Shown: positions 23,302 to 31,750, counted from the stretch's first letter. The stretch is 64,000 nucleotides of DNA from Armatimonadota bacterium (GCA_031460175.1 JAVKGW010000006.1:62001-126000), one strand, 5' to 3'. Notes: generated by a model from the sequence alone, not told the origin. A program made the numbers and translations.

Positions 23302-23487
23302 TTGGCCACGGTTCGCGTGGGGAAGGACGAGTCCCTGGACAGCGCCCTCAAGCGGTTCCGCCGGGAGGTCCAACGGTCGGGGATCCTCGTGGAGGCCAAG
23401 CGGCATGAGCACTACGAGAAGCCCAGTGACCGGCGGCGCCGCAAGCTGGCCAAGCGGGCCCGCAAGCAGAAGGCGAAGTCCAGGTAG
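23302..23487 (+). CDS. rpsU: Ribosomal protein bS21
   Basis: 61 residues of the small-subunit protein S21: ATVRVGKDESLDSALKRFRR, EVQRSG and the basic tail KLAKRARKQKAKSR are diagnostic. TTG at 23302 is chosen because AGGAGG lies 7 nt ahead; the GTG two codons earlier would sit almost on the ribosome-binding site. Own promoter upstream and a strong terminator directly downstream. S21 followed by a YqeY gene is a common bacterial arrangement. Confidence 0.95.
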   Translation: MATVRVGKDESLDSALKRFRREVQRSGILVEAKRHEHYEKPSDRRRRKLAKRARKQKAKSR

Positions 23488-23511
23488 CTCGCCGCCCCGA
23501 TCGCACAGCTT

Positions 23512-23546
23512 CCGGGCTCCGAACTCGTTCGGGGCCCGGTTTTTTT
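23512..23546 (+). terminator. Intrinsic terminator after rpsU
   Basis: CCGGGCTCCGAAC (23512-23524) and GTTCGGGGCCCGG (23527-23539) form a long stem with one G-U pair, followed by seven T. The next start codon lies only 4 nt after the T-run, so it may act as an attenuator between rpsU and yqeY. Confidence 0.88.
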
Positions 23547-23550
23547 GACC

Positions 23551-24003
23551 ATGACCCTTCTGGAACGGCTGGGAGAGGATCTCAAACAGGCCCTCAAGGC
23601 GAGGGATACGATTCGGGTCTCCACCCTGAGGCTCGCCCGGGCCGCCCTGCACAACGCGGAGATCCAGCGGGGCCGTCCCCTCACGGACGAGGAGGCCCAG
23701 GAGGTCCTGCGGCTCGAAGCCCGGCGCCGGAAGGAGGCCATCGAGGCCTTCCGCCGGGCCGGGCGGGAGGAGATGGCCCACCGGGAGGAGCTGGAGCTTG
23801 CGGTGCTCCTGGAGTACCTCCCTGCCCCGCTCTCCAGGGAGGAACTCCGGAGGATCGTGCAGGAGGCGATCCAGAAGCTCGGAGCCCGCACGGAACGGGA
23901 CGCGGGCCGGGTAATCGGAGCGGTGATGCGGGAGGTTCGGGGCAGGGCCGAGGGCCGGGACGTGGAACGTCTGGTGCGGGAGGCCCTCGGGTCCGGACCA
24001 TAG
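23551..24003 (+). CDS. yqeY: GatB/YqeY-domain protein
   Basis: 150 residues; LLERLGEDLKQALKARD at the N-terminus, VLRLEARRRKEAIEAFRRAG centrally and GRVIGAVMREVRGRAEG near the end are typical of YqeY, which shares a domain with the tRNA amidotransferase subunit GatB. ATG 23551 is used; TTG at 23545 inside the terminator T-run is the alternative. No ribosome-binding site can fit between the terminator and the ATG, so translation must be leaderless or depend on read-through. Function uncertain (tRNA-related inferred). Confidence 0.9.
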   Translation: MTLLERLGEDLKQALKARDTIRVSTLRLARAALHNAEIQRGRPLTDEEAQEVLRLEARRRKEAIEAFRRAGREEMAHREELELAVLLEYLPAPLSREELRRIVQEAIQKLGARTERDAGRVIGAVMREVRGRAEGRDVERLVREALGSGP

Positions 24004-24009
24004 CCGGGG

Positions 24010-24495
24010 ATGACCAGGAAGCGCTTGCGGCGGTCGGTCCCCAAATCGCGGAGCTGGAAGCGGGCGGTGAGCGCGGGCGGGGTGGTGTTCCGTCCCGGTC
24101 CCTCCGGCCCGGAGGTCCTGCTGCTCCTCCACCGCAACGGCCGGTGGATGCTCCCCAAGGGGACCGTGGAGGCAGGGGAGACGGAGGAGGAGGTTGCCCG
24201 CCGGGAGGTGGGGGAGGAGGCCGGAGTACACAACCTCCGGCTGGTGGCAGACCTCGGCGAGGAACGTTATCGGTTCTACTGGCCCCCGGAGAAGACCTTC
24301 TACGACAAGACCGTGCGCTACTACCTCCTGGAGTGGCTGGGCGGAGAGGAGCCCAGGCCGCAGGCGGAGGAGGGGTTCGTGGAAGCCCGTTGGGTTCCCC
24401 TGGACGAGGCGGTGGAGCGGGTAAGGTACAGGGAGACGCGCGAGATCCTGCTTCGAGCCCGGGAGATCCTGAAGGCCCAGGAGGCGGAGACGTGA
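24010..24495 (+). CDS. Nudix hydrolase
   Basis: 161 residues. The full Nudix box is present, starting GTVEAGETEEEVARREVGEE and ending AGV (about residues 55-77), with SAGGVVFRP before it and the late WVPLDEAVERV helix typical of Ap4A/NTP-type Nudix enzymes. Hydrolyses a nucleoside diphosphate linked to another group; the substrate cannot be told. 6 nt after yqeY; its stop overlaps the next start (GTGA), so these genes form an operon. Confidence 0.92.
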   Translation: MTRKRLRRSVPKSRSWKRAVSAGGVVFRPGPSGPEVLLLLHRNGRWMLPKGTVEAGETEEEVARREVGEEAGVHNLRLVADLGEERYRFYWPPEKTFYDKTVRYYLLEWLGGEEPRPQAEEGFVEARWVPLDEAVERVRYRETREILLRAREILKAQEAET

Positions 24496-25772
24496 GGGAG
24501 CCTGCGATCGGAACCGCGGACCTGGTGGAGGATACCTTCCGGAAATACGCGGAGCACGTGAACCCGGGGCTCGTGAAACTGTGGCGGTTCGCGGGGATCG
24601 AGACCCTGGAGTGGGAGGCCGAGGGCGCGGTGGTCCGGGACGTCCACGGCCGGGAGTACCTGGACTTCTCCGGCGGCCCCGCGGTCTTCGTCCTGGGCCA
24701 CCGGCACCCGCGGGTGGTCCAGGCGGTCGTGGAGCAGATCCAGCGCATGCCCATGTCCGTGCGGGCCCTGCCCCGGCGGTCGGAGGCGGAGCTCGCGGCG
24801 CTCTTGGCCGAGATCACGCCCGGAGACCTCCGCTACGCCTTCTTCTGCAACAGCGGCGCGGAAGCGGTGGAAGGAGCCATCAAGCTGGCCCGCCTGGCCA
24901 CCGGGAAGCCCGGCATCATCGCCACGGAGGGAGCCTTCCACGGAAAGACCCTGGGGGCCCTTTCCGCCACGGGCCGGGAGAAGTACCGAAAGCCTTTTGA
25001 GCCCCTCGTGCCCGGGTTCCGGCACATCCCCTTCGGAGATCCCGAGGCCCTGGAGGAGGCCATTGACGGGGATACCGCGGCCTTCCTGGTGGAGCCCATC
25101 CAGGCGGAGGGCGGAGTGCGGATCCCGCCGGACGACTACCTCGGCCGGGTGCGGGAGATCTGCGACCGCAGAGGGATCCTCCTCATCGTGGACGAGGTGC
25201 AGACCGGGATGGGCCGCACGGGCCGGATGTTCGCGTGCGAGCACGCGGGCATCACTCCCGACATCCTCACCCTGGCGAAGGGACTCGGGGGCGGGGTGAT
25301 GCCCATCGGGGCGTTCGTGGCCCGCCCCCACCTCTGGGAGGCCTTCGCCACCGATCCCTACCTGCACTCCTCCACCTTTGGGGGGAATCCCGCGGCCTGC
25401 GCGGCAGCCATCGCCACCATCCGGGTTCTGCTTGAGGAGCGTCTGCCGGAGCGGGCCGCGGATCTCGGCGCGTTCCTGCTGGAAGGCCTGCGTTCCCTTG
25501 CCGACCGCTATCCGGACCTCGTGCGGGAGGTGCGCGGGAAGGGCCTGCTCCTGGGAGTGGAATTCGTGGACCCGGACGTGGCGTTGCTGTGTGCCGCGGA
25601 GGCCCTGCGGCGGGGAGTGATCTTTTACTTCGCCCTCAACCGGCCCGAGGTGATCCGCATCGCCCCACCCCTGGTCATCACCCGGGAGCAGATCGGAACC
25701 GCCCTGGCGTGCGTGGACGCGGCCCTGGGAGCCACGCGGGAGATGCTGGAGAGCCTCCGATCTGCCGGATGA
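24492..25772 (+). CDS. Class III PLP-dependent aminotransferase (GABA/ornithine type)
   Basis: 426 residues. CNSGAEAVEGAIKLAR, GAFHGKTLGALS, VDEVQTGMGRTGR and the PLP lysine segment LAKGLGGGVMPIGA identify a class III (subgroup II) omega-aminotransferase; HSSTFGGNPAACAA follows. The nearest reactions are 4-aminobutyrate, acetylornithine or similar omega-amine transamination. GTG at 24492 overlaps the Nudix stop. Its own stop overlaps the M24 peptidase start (ATGA), so a joint amino-acid or peptide catabolic role is likely; the exact substrate is not resolved. Confidence 0.9.
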   Translation: MREPAIGTADLVEDTFRKYAEHVNPGLVKLWRFAGIETLEWEAEGAVVRDVHGREYLDFSGGPAVFVLGHRHPRVVQAVVEQIQRMPMSVRALPRRSEAELAALLAEITPGDLRYAFFCNSGAEAVEGAIKLARLATGKPGIIATEGAFHGKTLGALSATGREKYRKPFEPLVPGFRHIPFGDPEALEEAIDGDTAAFLVEPIQAEGGVRIPPDDYLGRVREICDRRGILLIVDEVQTGMGRTGRMFACEHAGITPDILTLAKGLGGGVMPIGAFVARPHLWEAFATDPYLHSSTFGGNPAACAAAIATIRVLLEERLPERAADLGAFLLEGLRSLADRYPDLVREVRGKGLLLGVEFVDPDVALLCAAEALRRGVIFYFALNRPEVIRIAPPLVITREQIGTALACVDAALGATREMLESLRSAG

Positions 25773-26908
25773 TCCCGCGGGAGGAGTACCGGGAACGACA
25801 GGAACGCGTCCGGGCGGGCATGCGGAGCTCGGGACTGCGGGCCCTGGTGGTGGTCTCCGGGCCGTTTTACGAGCGGCCCGGAGATGTGGCCTATCTCAGC
25901 GGCCACTTCCCTCCCTTCCCCACCTCCGAGGCCGAGCCCCCCATCGCCGGGATGGGATACGCGGCCGTGGTCCTGGACCACCGGGAGACGGTGCTCCTCG
26001 TGGACACGCCCCGCTACCGGGCCGAGGAGGTGGTGGCGGATGAGGTGCGGGTGGGTCCGGACCTGTGGGGGGCGCTGGTGGAGGTTCTCCGGGAGCGAGC
26101 TGCGGGGGAGGTCGGAGTCGTGGGCACGGACGTGGCTCCCCTGGAGATGGCCCGTCGACTGGAGGAAGCCGGGTTCCAGACGATCCCCGCGGACGGCCTC
26201 CTCCGGTCCCTGCGCCGGCGCAAGAGTGCTGCGGAGGTGGATCTGCTGCGGCGGGCCGTGGCGTGCGCCCGGGAGGGGCTCGTGGCCGCCTGTACGGCGT
26301 GCCTCCCGGGAACATCCGAACAGGAGGTCTGCGCGACAGGGGTTGCCGCGGCCCTCCGGGCCGGCGCGGATTTCGTGCGGTACCTCCGGGTGCACTCCGG
26401 TCCGTGGAGCGCGTGGACCACCCGCTGGCCGCCCGCCACGGACCGCAGGCTCATCAAGAGCGATCTCGTGCTCCTGGACCTCGTGGGTGCCCGGGAGGGC
26501 TATCACTTCGACGTCCTGCGCACAACCCTGGTGGGCTTCGATGCGCTGCCCTGGCAGCGCGTGCTCCTGGAGGCCACCCAGCGGGCCCTGGCCCGGGCTC
26601 TTGAGAGCATTCGCCCGGGGGTTCAGGTGCATGAGGTGGTGGCCGCGGCTCTGGGGGCCTACGAGGAGGCGGGCTTGGGCGGGCATGCCTCGACGTTCCT
26701 CGGCCACGGGATCGGGCTGGAAACCGTGGAAGCTCCCTACCTCCGGCCCGGGAGCGCGGTGCGGCTGGAGGAGGGGATGGTGCTGTGCGTGGAGCCCTCC
26801 GTCTGCCTGCCGGGCCGGGGCGGGGCGTGCATCGAGGAGGAGGTGGTGGTGACCCGGGAGGGGTGCGAGGTGCTCACGGGCGACATCCCACGCCTCCTGT
26901 GGGCGTGA
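25769..26908 (+). CDS. M24-family metallopeptidase (Xaa-Pro aminopeptidase/creatinase-like)
   Basis: 379 residues with an N-terminal creatinase-type domain (about 1-150) and a C-terminal pita-bread domain. All five metal ligands are visible: D237 (LLDLVG), D248 (YHFDVLRT), H313 (LGHGIGLE), E342 (CVEPSV) and E356 (CIEEEVV). Presumably removes N-terminal residues next to proline, or acts on a related amide. ATG overlaps the aminotransferase stop. Ends exactly where the convergent gene at 26909 ends. Confidence 0.9.
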   Translation: MIPREEYRERQERVRAGMRSSGLRALVVVSGPFYERPGDVAYLSGHFPPFPTSEAEPPIAGMGYAAVVLDHRETVLLVDTPRYRAEEVVADEVRVGPDLWGALVEVLRERAAGEVGVVGTDVAPLEMARRLEEAGFQTIPADGLLRSLRRRKSAAEVDLLRRAVACAREGLVAACTACLPGTSEQEVCATGVAAALRAGADFVRYLRVHSGPWSAWTTRWPPATDRRLIKSDLVLLDLVGAREGYHFDVLRTTLVGFDALPWQRVLLEATQRALARALESIRPGVQVHEVVAAALGAYEEAGLGGHASTFLGHGIGLETVEAPYLRPGSAVRLEEGMVLCVEPSVCLPGRGGACIEEEVVVTREGCEVLTGDIPRLLWA

Positions 26909-27427
26909 CTACCGGGAGGTCAGGAGGGGAGGGCCCCAGAGGTCGTCCTGGGAGCCTTCCCGGAGGGCGAGCTGTACCTCTTGGTCCGTCTTCAGCAGGA
27001 ACACCCGCTCCATCTCATCGATGCCCTGGAGGTCCTGGTAGACCTCGAAGGCTTCCTCCGAGATCATGGCCCGCAGCTGGGCTTCCAGGCGCAACTTGCT
27101 CAGGAAAAACTGCTCCAGGTGGATGCGCCGGTAAAGCCACACGTGGTGCTGGAGGATCTGCCGGAGTTTCTGCTCGTGGCTGAAGAGGAGGTCCCGGCGG
27201 TCCACGAGCTCCAGGGCCCGGCGGTAAGATCGAGATAGGTCAAGGAGGAGATCCCGGAGATCCTGGATGAGGACTTCCGGAGTCGTATCACCTTTGGCCG
27301 CCTGTCGCACCGCCCGGAGCAGCCGCCCCTCCATCAGCCGCAGGCCGTGTGCGAGGTCCGCGAGGGTGCGGGCGAGGCCGGGATTCGGAGGATGCTGGAG
27401 CTTGGTCACGCGTCTTGGCGCATTCAT
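26909..27427 (-). CDS. Hypothetical helical protein (172 aa)
   Basis: Not recognised. Nearly all alpha-helical: LARTLADLAHGLRLMEGRLL, LIQDLRDLLLDLSRSYRRAL, and EQFFLSKLRLEAQLRAMI, without cysteines, membrane segments or signal peptide. ATG has a GGAGGGG ribosome-binding site. Its stop touches that of the M24 gene. It is followed on the same strand by nothing, and preceded by a 66-bp gap containing the palindrome GGTTTTT-GGAG-AAAAACC (27472-27489), so it is probably a separate transcript from the glycan genes upstream. Confidence 0.65.
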   Translation of the reverse strand: MNAPRRVTKLQHPPNPGLARTLADLAHGLRLMEGRLLRAVRQAAKGDTTPEVLIQDLRDLLLDLSRSYRRALELVDRRDLLFSHEQKLRQILQHHVWLYRRIHLEQFFLSKLRLEAQLRAMISEEAFEVYQDLQGIDEMERVFLLKTDQEVQLALREGSQDDLWGPPLLTSR

Positions 27428-27493
27428 GGACGCCCCTCCCGCACTCCCACTCGGGCCCTCTCCGTCCTTCAGGTTTTTGGAGAAAAACCCGGC

Positions 27494-28522
27494 TCAGGTC
27501 TTCCGTGTTCTGGCCCCGTTCAGCCCTACGCGCTCCGGCCGCCCGAAGTTCAGGACGAGGGTCGTCCCGCCCACGATGGCCGCTGAGACCGCGGCACCCA
27601 CCGATCCCCACAGGGCCATCCCCAACCCTCCGGCTCCCAGCACCGCGCTGAGTCCGCAGATGCGCAGCACCACCTCGTGCGGCCGCAGCCCTGAATGCAA
27701 CAGCCGGTGAGGCAGGTGGTCCTTGCCGGTGGAGACCATGATTTGGATGGGGTTCCGCAGCCCCTTCCGGTAGCGCCGCCAGTGCACCAGCAGGAAGTCC
27801 CAGGCCGGGAGCGCCAGGATCACGCCCAGGGCGAGGATCTCCCAGGCGGAGTCCAGGCTGGTGGCCAGCGCCGCGCTCAGGGCTGCCAGGAGGAACCCCA
27901 GCATGAGGCTTCCGGAGTCCCCGAGGAAGATGCGGGCGGGCGGGAAGTTGTAGCGCAGAAACCCCAACGACGCCCCGGCCAGGGCCGCGGCCGTGGTGGC
28001 GACCGCCCACCGGTGGAGGAAGATGGCGAGGAGGGCCAGCGCCACCGCGCTCACCGCCGCGGCCCCGGAGGCCGTCCCGTCCGCGCAGTCCAGGCAGTTG
28101 AGGGCGTTCGCCAAGCCCACGATCCAGCCCGCGGCCAGGAGGTGGCCCGCATACGGCCAGGGAAGCCCGATCCGGAAATCACCCAGCCCCACGATGAGCA
28201 CCACCACCGCGGCTTCCGCCGCGAGCTTCGCGGCCCCCACGCCCCGCACGTCGTCCACGATTCCGATCAGGGCAAAGGCCGCGGCTCCCGCCAGCAGCAG
28301 GATCACGTGCAGGTCGTTCACGGGCCGCGCCCACATCAGGGTGGCCGAGCTGAAGGCCAGGTAGACCGCCGCCCCGCCCAGGAGCGGCGTCGGCGTGCGG
28401 TGGAGCTTGCGGGGCGCAGGGAGGTCCAGGATCCCGAGCCTTCGGGCCGCCCACGCGGCCGCGGGCGTGACCAGGAGTGCCAGCCCTAGCGCGCAGAAGA
28501 AGGCAAGGAGTACGCCCGCCAC
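27494..28522 (-). CDS. Polyprenyl-phosphate sugar-1-phosphate transferase (WecA/MraY family)
   Basis: 342 residues, about ten membrane helices. PAPRKLHRTPTPLLGG, the acidic GIVDDVRG, NALNCLDCADG and the cytoplasmic IFLGDSGSLMLGFLLA are the family's catalytic motifs. It would load a sugar-1-phosphate onto undecaprenyl phosphate to start a surface glycan. Compared with WecA, the aspartate motif reads LDCADG instead of LDGVDG, a mild deviation. Start overlaps the 3' end of the DegT gene by 37 bp; probably one operon with the DegT and PIG-L genes. Confidence 0.87.
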   Translation of the reverse strand: MAGVLLAFFCALGLALLVTPAAAWAARRLGILDLPAPRKLHRTPTPLLGGAAVYLAFSSATLMWARPVNDLHVILLLAGAAAFALIGIVDDVRGVGAAKLAAEAAVVVLIVGLGDFRIGLPWPYAGHLLAAGWIVGLANALNCLDCADGTASGAAAVSAVALALLAIFLHRWAVATTAAALAGASLGFLRYNFPPARIFLGDSGSLMLGFLLAALSAALATSLDSAWEILALGVILALPAWDFLLVHWRRYRKGLRNPIQIMVSTGKDHLPHRLLHSGLRPHEVVLRICGLSAVLGAGGLGMALWGSVGAAVSAAIVGGTTLVLNFGRPERVGLNGARTRKT

Positions 28523-29592
28523 CTGTGCCTCTCCCGTGCGGTGAACGTGGCTTCCAGGGCCACAAGGATCCGGTTCACCTCCTCCTCCCGCAGCGACGGA
28601 TAGAGGGGGATCGAGAGGGCGGTGCGGTACGCCTGCTCCGTGCGCGGGAATCCCGGTAGGCCCAGGTACCGGTGGAGGGGCCAGAACACCGGGGGACTCG
28701 TCTCCACGCCATGGGCCCGCAGCGCCTCCCGGGCCTTGGCCGCATCTGGGACCGCGACCACGTACCGATAAAAAATGGGGTTTGTTCCGGGCCGCACGGT
28801 CGGAGGCCGCAGCCCCAGGGCCCGAACCCGCTCTGCGTAACGGACCGCGAGCCGCCGCCGGCGGTCCAAGAGGGCCGGGAGCTTGTGGACCTGCGACAGC
28901 CCGAGAGCAGCCTGGAAGTCCGTGATCTTGTAGTTAAACCGGACCCCCAGGCGCCGCCGGCCGTCGTAGTCCCGCATCTCCCGCACCCGCCGCAGCAGCA
29001 GGTCGGAGTTCGAGAGCACCATCCCGCCCTCGCCCGTGGTGATCACCTTCGTGGCGTAGAAGGAGCAGACCGCCACGTCCCCGAAGGACCCCACGGGACG
29101 GCCCCTCACCGTGGTGCCCAGGGCCTGGGCGATGTCCTCGATCACGGGAATTTCGAGGCCGCGGAGGGCCTCGATGTCCGCGGCGAACCCGAACATGTGG
29201 GGGATCAGGAGGGCCCGGGTGCGCCGGGTGATGACCCGCCGGACTTCCTCCACGGAGAGGTTGTAGCCGTCGGGCTCCAGATCCACGAGTTTCGGGGTTG
29301 CGCCCACGTACCGGGCCGCCTGCAGCAACGCCACGCAGGTGTAGCTGGGCAGGATCACCTCGTCCCCGGGCCCCACCCCCAGGGCCACCAGCGCGAGATG
29401 TAAAGCCGCGGTCCCGGAGCTCGTGGCCACCCCGCCCCGCACGCCCACGAACCGGGCCACCGCCTCCTCGAACCGCCGGGTTACCTCCCCTTGGGCGATC
29501 TGGCCCGAGCGGAGGACCTCGGCCACGGCCCGGACGTCCGCCTCGTCCAGGGTGGGACGGGAGTGCTGGACTACAGCACCATGCGGTGACAT
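28486..29592 (-). CDS. DegT/DnrJ/EryC1 sugar aminotransferase
   Basis: 368 residues, PLP-dependent, typically making an amino sugar on a nucleotide carrier. SGTAALHLALVALGVGPGDEV is near residue 50 (quoted piecewise: SGTAALHLAL and GPGDEVI), EDIAQALG supplies the PLP aspartate region, and the PLP lysine is in FYATKVITTGEGG. FNYKITDFQAALG is also typical. ATG at 29592; the longer frame upstream is a shadow of the PIG-L gene, which this start overlaps by 22 bp. Works with the deacetylase and the membrane transferase on a dedicated sugar precursor (inferred). Confidence 0.92.
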   Translation of the reverse strand: MSPHGAVVQHSRPTLDEADVRAVAEVLRSGQIAQGEVTRRFEEAVARFVGVRGGVATSSGTAALHLALVALGVGPGDEVILPSYTCVALLQAARYVGATPKLVDLEPDGYNLSVEEVRRVITRRTRALLIPHMFGFAADIEALRGLEIPVIEDIAQALGTTVRGRPVGSFGDVAVCSFYATKVITTGEGGMVLSNSDLLLRRVREMRDYDGRRRLGVRFNYKITDFQAALGLSQVHKLPALLDRRRRLAVRYAERVRALGLRPPTVRPGTNPIFYRYVVAVPDAAKAREALRAHGVETSPPVFWPLHRYLGLPGFPRTEQAYRTALSIPLYPSLREEEVNRILVALEATFTARERHRWRAYSLPSSAR

Positions 29593-30278
29593 ACGAACGC
29601 CTCCGCGGCCTCCACGGACACCTCCGCGCCCCGCAGCCGCGCAAGCCGCTCCACGTTCATCAAGCTCCCGTGGTGGGGCGCAGGCCGGAGCTGCGAGGCA
29701 TGGCAGCGGAGCGCCCGCAGCTTCACCTCCAGGAACTCCGAGATGTCCACGTAGAAGTTGGGGTGGAAGGGGGTGGGGCTCCAGCACAGCTGCGGGGCGT
29801 CACACGAGAGCACGAGCCGCACGAAGGGTTTGTCCTCCGGCAGGTGCGGCCGGCAGGCCGCAAACCCCGCCCGAAACAGGGCCTCGTGATCCTGGTTGTA
29901 GCTGGGGTGGGGGAGGATCACCACGGTCGGCCGCACCCGGTCGATGCTGTACCGGGCTTCTCGCTCGATCAACGTCACGAGATCCCGGCGGGGAACGGCG
30001 TCCAGGCGCATGTGGTGGCGGCTGTCCTCGAAGAGGACTTCGTACCCGTCCACCCCCAGGACCTCCATGGCCCTGCGCAGCTCCTCCACCCGCTGGCCGG
30101 CCGTGACGAGGAGGTGCTCGGCGTTGTAGTGCCGGAGGTCGCCCACCGACCCCACGATCACGAACACCTCCCCTCCCTCGGCCTTCACCCTGGCGATGGT
30201 GCCCCCGCACCCGTAGGCCTCGTCGTCGGGGTGGGGGGCGATCACGAGGACCCTCTGGCCCGAAAAGAAAGCCTCCAT
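29571..30278 (-). CDS. PIG-L (LmbE-like) N-acetyl-sugar deacetylase
   Basis: 235 residues. The zinc motif AHPDDEAYGCGG near the N-terminus and HPSYNQDHEALF (third ligand region) identify the PIG-L/LmbE family, which deacetylates GlcNAc-type substrates. No signal peptide, so it probably acts in the cytoplasm on a nucleotide- or lipid-linked precursor. First gene of the minus operon; a TACAAT box lies about 13-18 nt upstream of its ATG on the minus strand. A second PIG-L gene lies at the end of the window. Confidence 0.9.
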   Translation of the reverse strand: MEAFFSGQRVLVIAPHPDDEAYGCGGTIARVKAEGGEVFVIVGSVGDLRHYNAEHLLVTAGQRVEELRRAMEVLGVDGYEVLFEDSRHHMRLDAVPRRDLVTLIEREARYSIDRVRPTVVILPHPSYNQDHEALFRAGFAACRPHLPEDKPFVRLVLSCDAPQLCWSPTPFHPNFYVDISEFLEVKLRALRCHASQLRPAPHHGSLMNVERLARLRGAEVSVEAAEAFVCHRMVL

Positions 30279-30403
30279 CGTCTCGGCCCATTGTAGGTGC
30301 CCCCTTGCTCAGTGACTTCTACCCAAACGGAGGGTTTGGATCTATCAAGAGGAGGATTGCGGGGAAGGGCCGGGTTGGGAGAGGCAGGGTACAATGGTTC
30401 GGG

Positions 30404-31444
30404 ATGCCGTTCACGGTGGAGGACCTGCAGGATCTGCTCCGGCTGCTGGAGCAGCAGCCCCAGTGGAAGGAAGCGGTGCGGGCCGCCCTCTGGAGCGAGG
30501 CGGAGTTCGCCTCTTGGCTTCGGGAGAGGCTTCCCAGGTTGCTGCAGGAGGACCCCCGGTTCGGGGCAGAGGTGATCGGAGTCCTCCAGCAGACCCTGAG
30601 TCCCCGGTCGGAGTTCGTACGGGTGCTGGAGGAGATCCGGGCCCTCCGGGAGGACTTCGGCCGCCGGTTTGAGGTCATCGAGCGGACCTTGCAGCTCCAC
30701 ACGGAGCGGTTCGAGGCCATGGACCGCCGGTTTGAGGTCATCGAGCGGACCTTGCAGCTCCACACGGAGCGGTTCGAGGCCATGGACCGCCGGTTTGAGG
30801 CCATCGAGCGGACCTTGCAGCTCCACACGGAGCGGTTCGAGGCCATGGACCGCCGGTTTGAGGCCTTGGAGCGGGAGATGGACCGCCGGTTCGAGGCGGT
30901 GGACCGGCGGTTCGAGGCGGTGGACCGGCGGTTCGAGGCGGTGGACCGGCGGTTCGAGGCCCTGCAGCGGGAGATGGACCGCCGGTTCGAGCTGCAGGCG
31001 AGGATCCTGGCCGAGCACAGCAGAACCCTGCGCCGGATGGAGGTAGGGCTAGGGAGTCTCGGCCGCCGGTTCGGGAAGGGATTCGAGGAGGCCGTGCGGG
31101 CCACCATCGAGGAGTTCGCGGGCGTCGGCCCCCTCACAGCGGAGCGCCTCGTGATCCGGGACGTGAACGGCGAGCTGTACGGGGTACCCAACCAGGAGGT
31201 GGAGTTCGACGCCTTCGTGCACGACGGGCGGCGGTTCCTGGTGGAGGTGAAGGGTTTCGCGGAGCCGGAGGACGTCCTGAACTTCGTCCGGAAGGTGGAG
31301 TTCGCCCGCCGCCACCTTGCCGAGCCCTTCGAGGCGGTGCTCCTCGCGCCGTACGCCACGAAGCGGGCCGTGGAACTGGCCCGGGAGCTGGGGGTGCGGC
31401 TCCTGATGGAGCCCGAGGAGGAAGCCCCCGACGAGGGAAACTAG
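30404..31444 (+). CDS. Coiled-coil repeat protein with C-terminal nuclease-like domain (DUF3782-like)
   Basis: 346 residues. N-terminal helical region starting MPFTVEDLQDLLRLL (1-85), a long coiled coil made of near-identical repeats (RRFEVIERTLQLHTERFEAM three times, then FEAVDRR three times), and a C-terminal alpha/beta domain (about 215-346) with VEFDAFVHDGRRFLVEVKGF, which matches a D-x(n)-E-x-K restriction-like core. The family is known to me as DUF3782, common in thermophiles and cyanobacteria. Nuclease activity is unproven. A TACAAT box lies 8 nt before the ATG. A short relative lacking the coiled coil is at 36635-36982. Confidence 0.75.
   Translation: MPFTVEDLQDLLRLLEQQPQWKEAVRAALWSEAEFASWLRERLPRLLQEDPRFGAEVIGVLQQTLSPRSEFVRVLEEIRALREDFGRRFEVIERTLQLHTERFEAMDRRFEVIERTLQLHTERFEAMDRRFEAIERTLQLHTERFEAMDRRFEALEREMDRRFEAVDRRFEAVDRRFEAVDRRFEALQREMDRRFELQARILAEHSRTLRRMEVGLGSLGRRFGKGFEEAVRATIEEFAGVGPLTAERLVIRDVNGELYGVPNQEVEFDAFVHDGRRFLVEVKGFAEPEDVLNFVRKVEFARRHLAEPFEAVLLAPYATKRAVELARELGVRLLMEPEEEAPDEGN
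30668..30952 (+). repeat. Coding tandem repeats: 63-nt x3 and 21-nt x3
   Basis: Three 63-nt units (30668-30856), nearly identical in DNA, precede a short unique stretch and three identical 21-nt units (30890-30952). All keep the frame, so copy number can change without breaking the coiled coil. Near-identity at DNA level indicates recent expansion or gene conversion. Confidence 0.85.
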
Positions 31445-31478
31445 CCCCGTCCCGGAATTCCAAGCGGTTTAACCGTTT

Positions 31479-31517
31479 GATCCCGGGTTTTCCTTCCCAT
31501 GGAGGATTGCCGGGGTT
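31479..31517 (+). promoter_or_regulatory. PEP-CTERM leader element A (two-tier hairpin)
   Basis: Outer stem GATCCCGG (31479-31486) with CCGGGGTT (31510-31517), inner stem TCCTTC (31491-31496) with GGAGGA (31501-31506), four-base loop CCAT. It lies 58 nt before the start of the 61-aa PEP-CTERM gene. Related to elements at 31822 and 37210. Preceded by the imperfect palindrome AAGCGGTTTAACCGTTT (31463-31479). Confidence 0.6.
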
Positions 31518-31564
31518 TGGCGAGGTCGGAGAATGGGGGGCGAGAACACCCGAGGAGGCCTGGA

Positions 31565-31750
31565 ATGGGGCGGCAGGCGGGATACGCGGCGGTTGTGGTG
31601 ACGGCGGTGCTGCTCTCCCTCGCGGACGCTCTGCCGGCCTGGGCGCAGGTCCGACCCGTGGAGGTCCCTGAGCCGGGCGGGTTCGCCCTCATGGGCACCG
31701 CCCTGTTCGGGGCCCTCGCGGCGTGGAGGCTGTTGAGGCGGCGGGCGTGA
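31565..31750 (+). CDS. Minimal PEP-CTERM protein (61 aa)
   Basis: Signal peptide (about 1-28, hydrophobic GYAAVVVTAVLLSLADALPA ending AWA), then only about eight residues, then a full PEP-CTERM sorting signal: VPEPGGFALMGTALFGAL followed by AAWRLLRRRA. If both signal peptidase and exosortase cut it, almost nothing would remain, so it may be a pseudosubstrate, a membrane peptide or a competitor for sorting. ATG preceded by GAGGAGG at 6-7 nt. Its leader has the shared hairpin. The short length is not due to a visible frameshift. Confidence 0.75.
   Translation: MGRQAGYAAVVVTAVLLSLADALPAWAQVRPVEVPEPGGFALMGTALFGALAAWRLLRRRA

Noticed and set aside
27472-27489. GGTTTTT-GGAG-AAAAACC palindrome as a terminator for the WecA/MraY-like gene
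   Set aside because: A/T-only stem of seven pairs without a U-tract on the right side; too weak to call, mentioned only as a palindrome.
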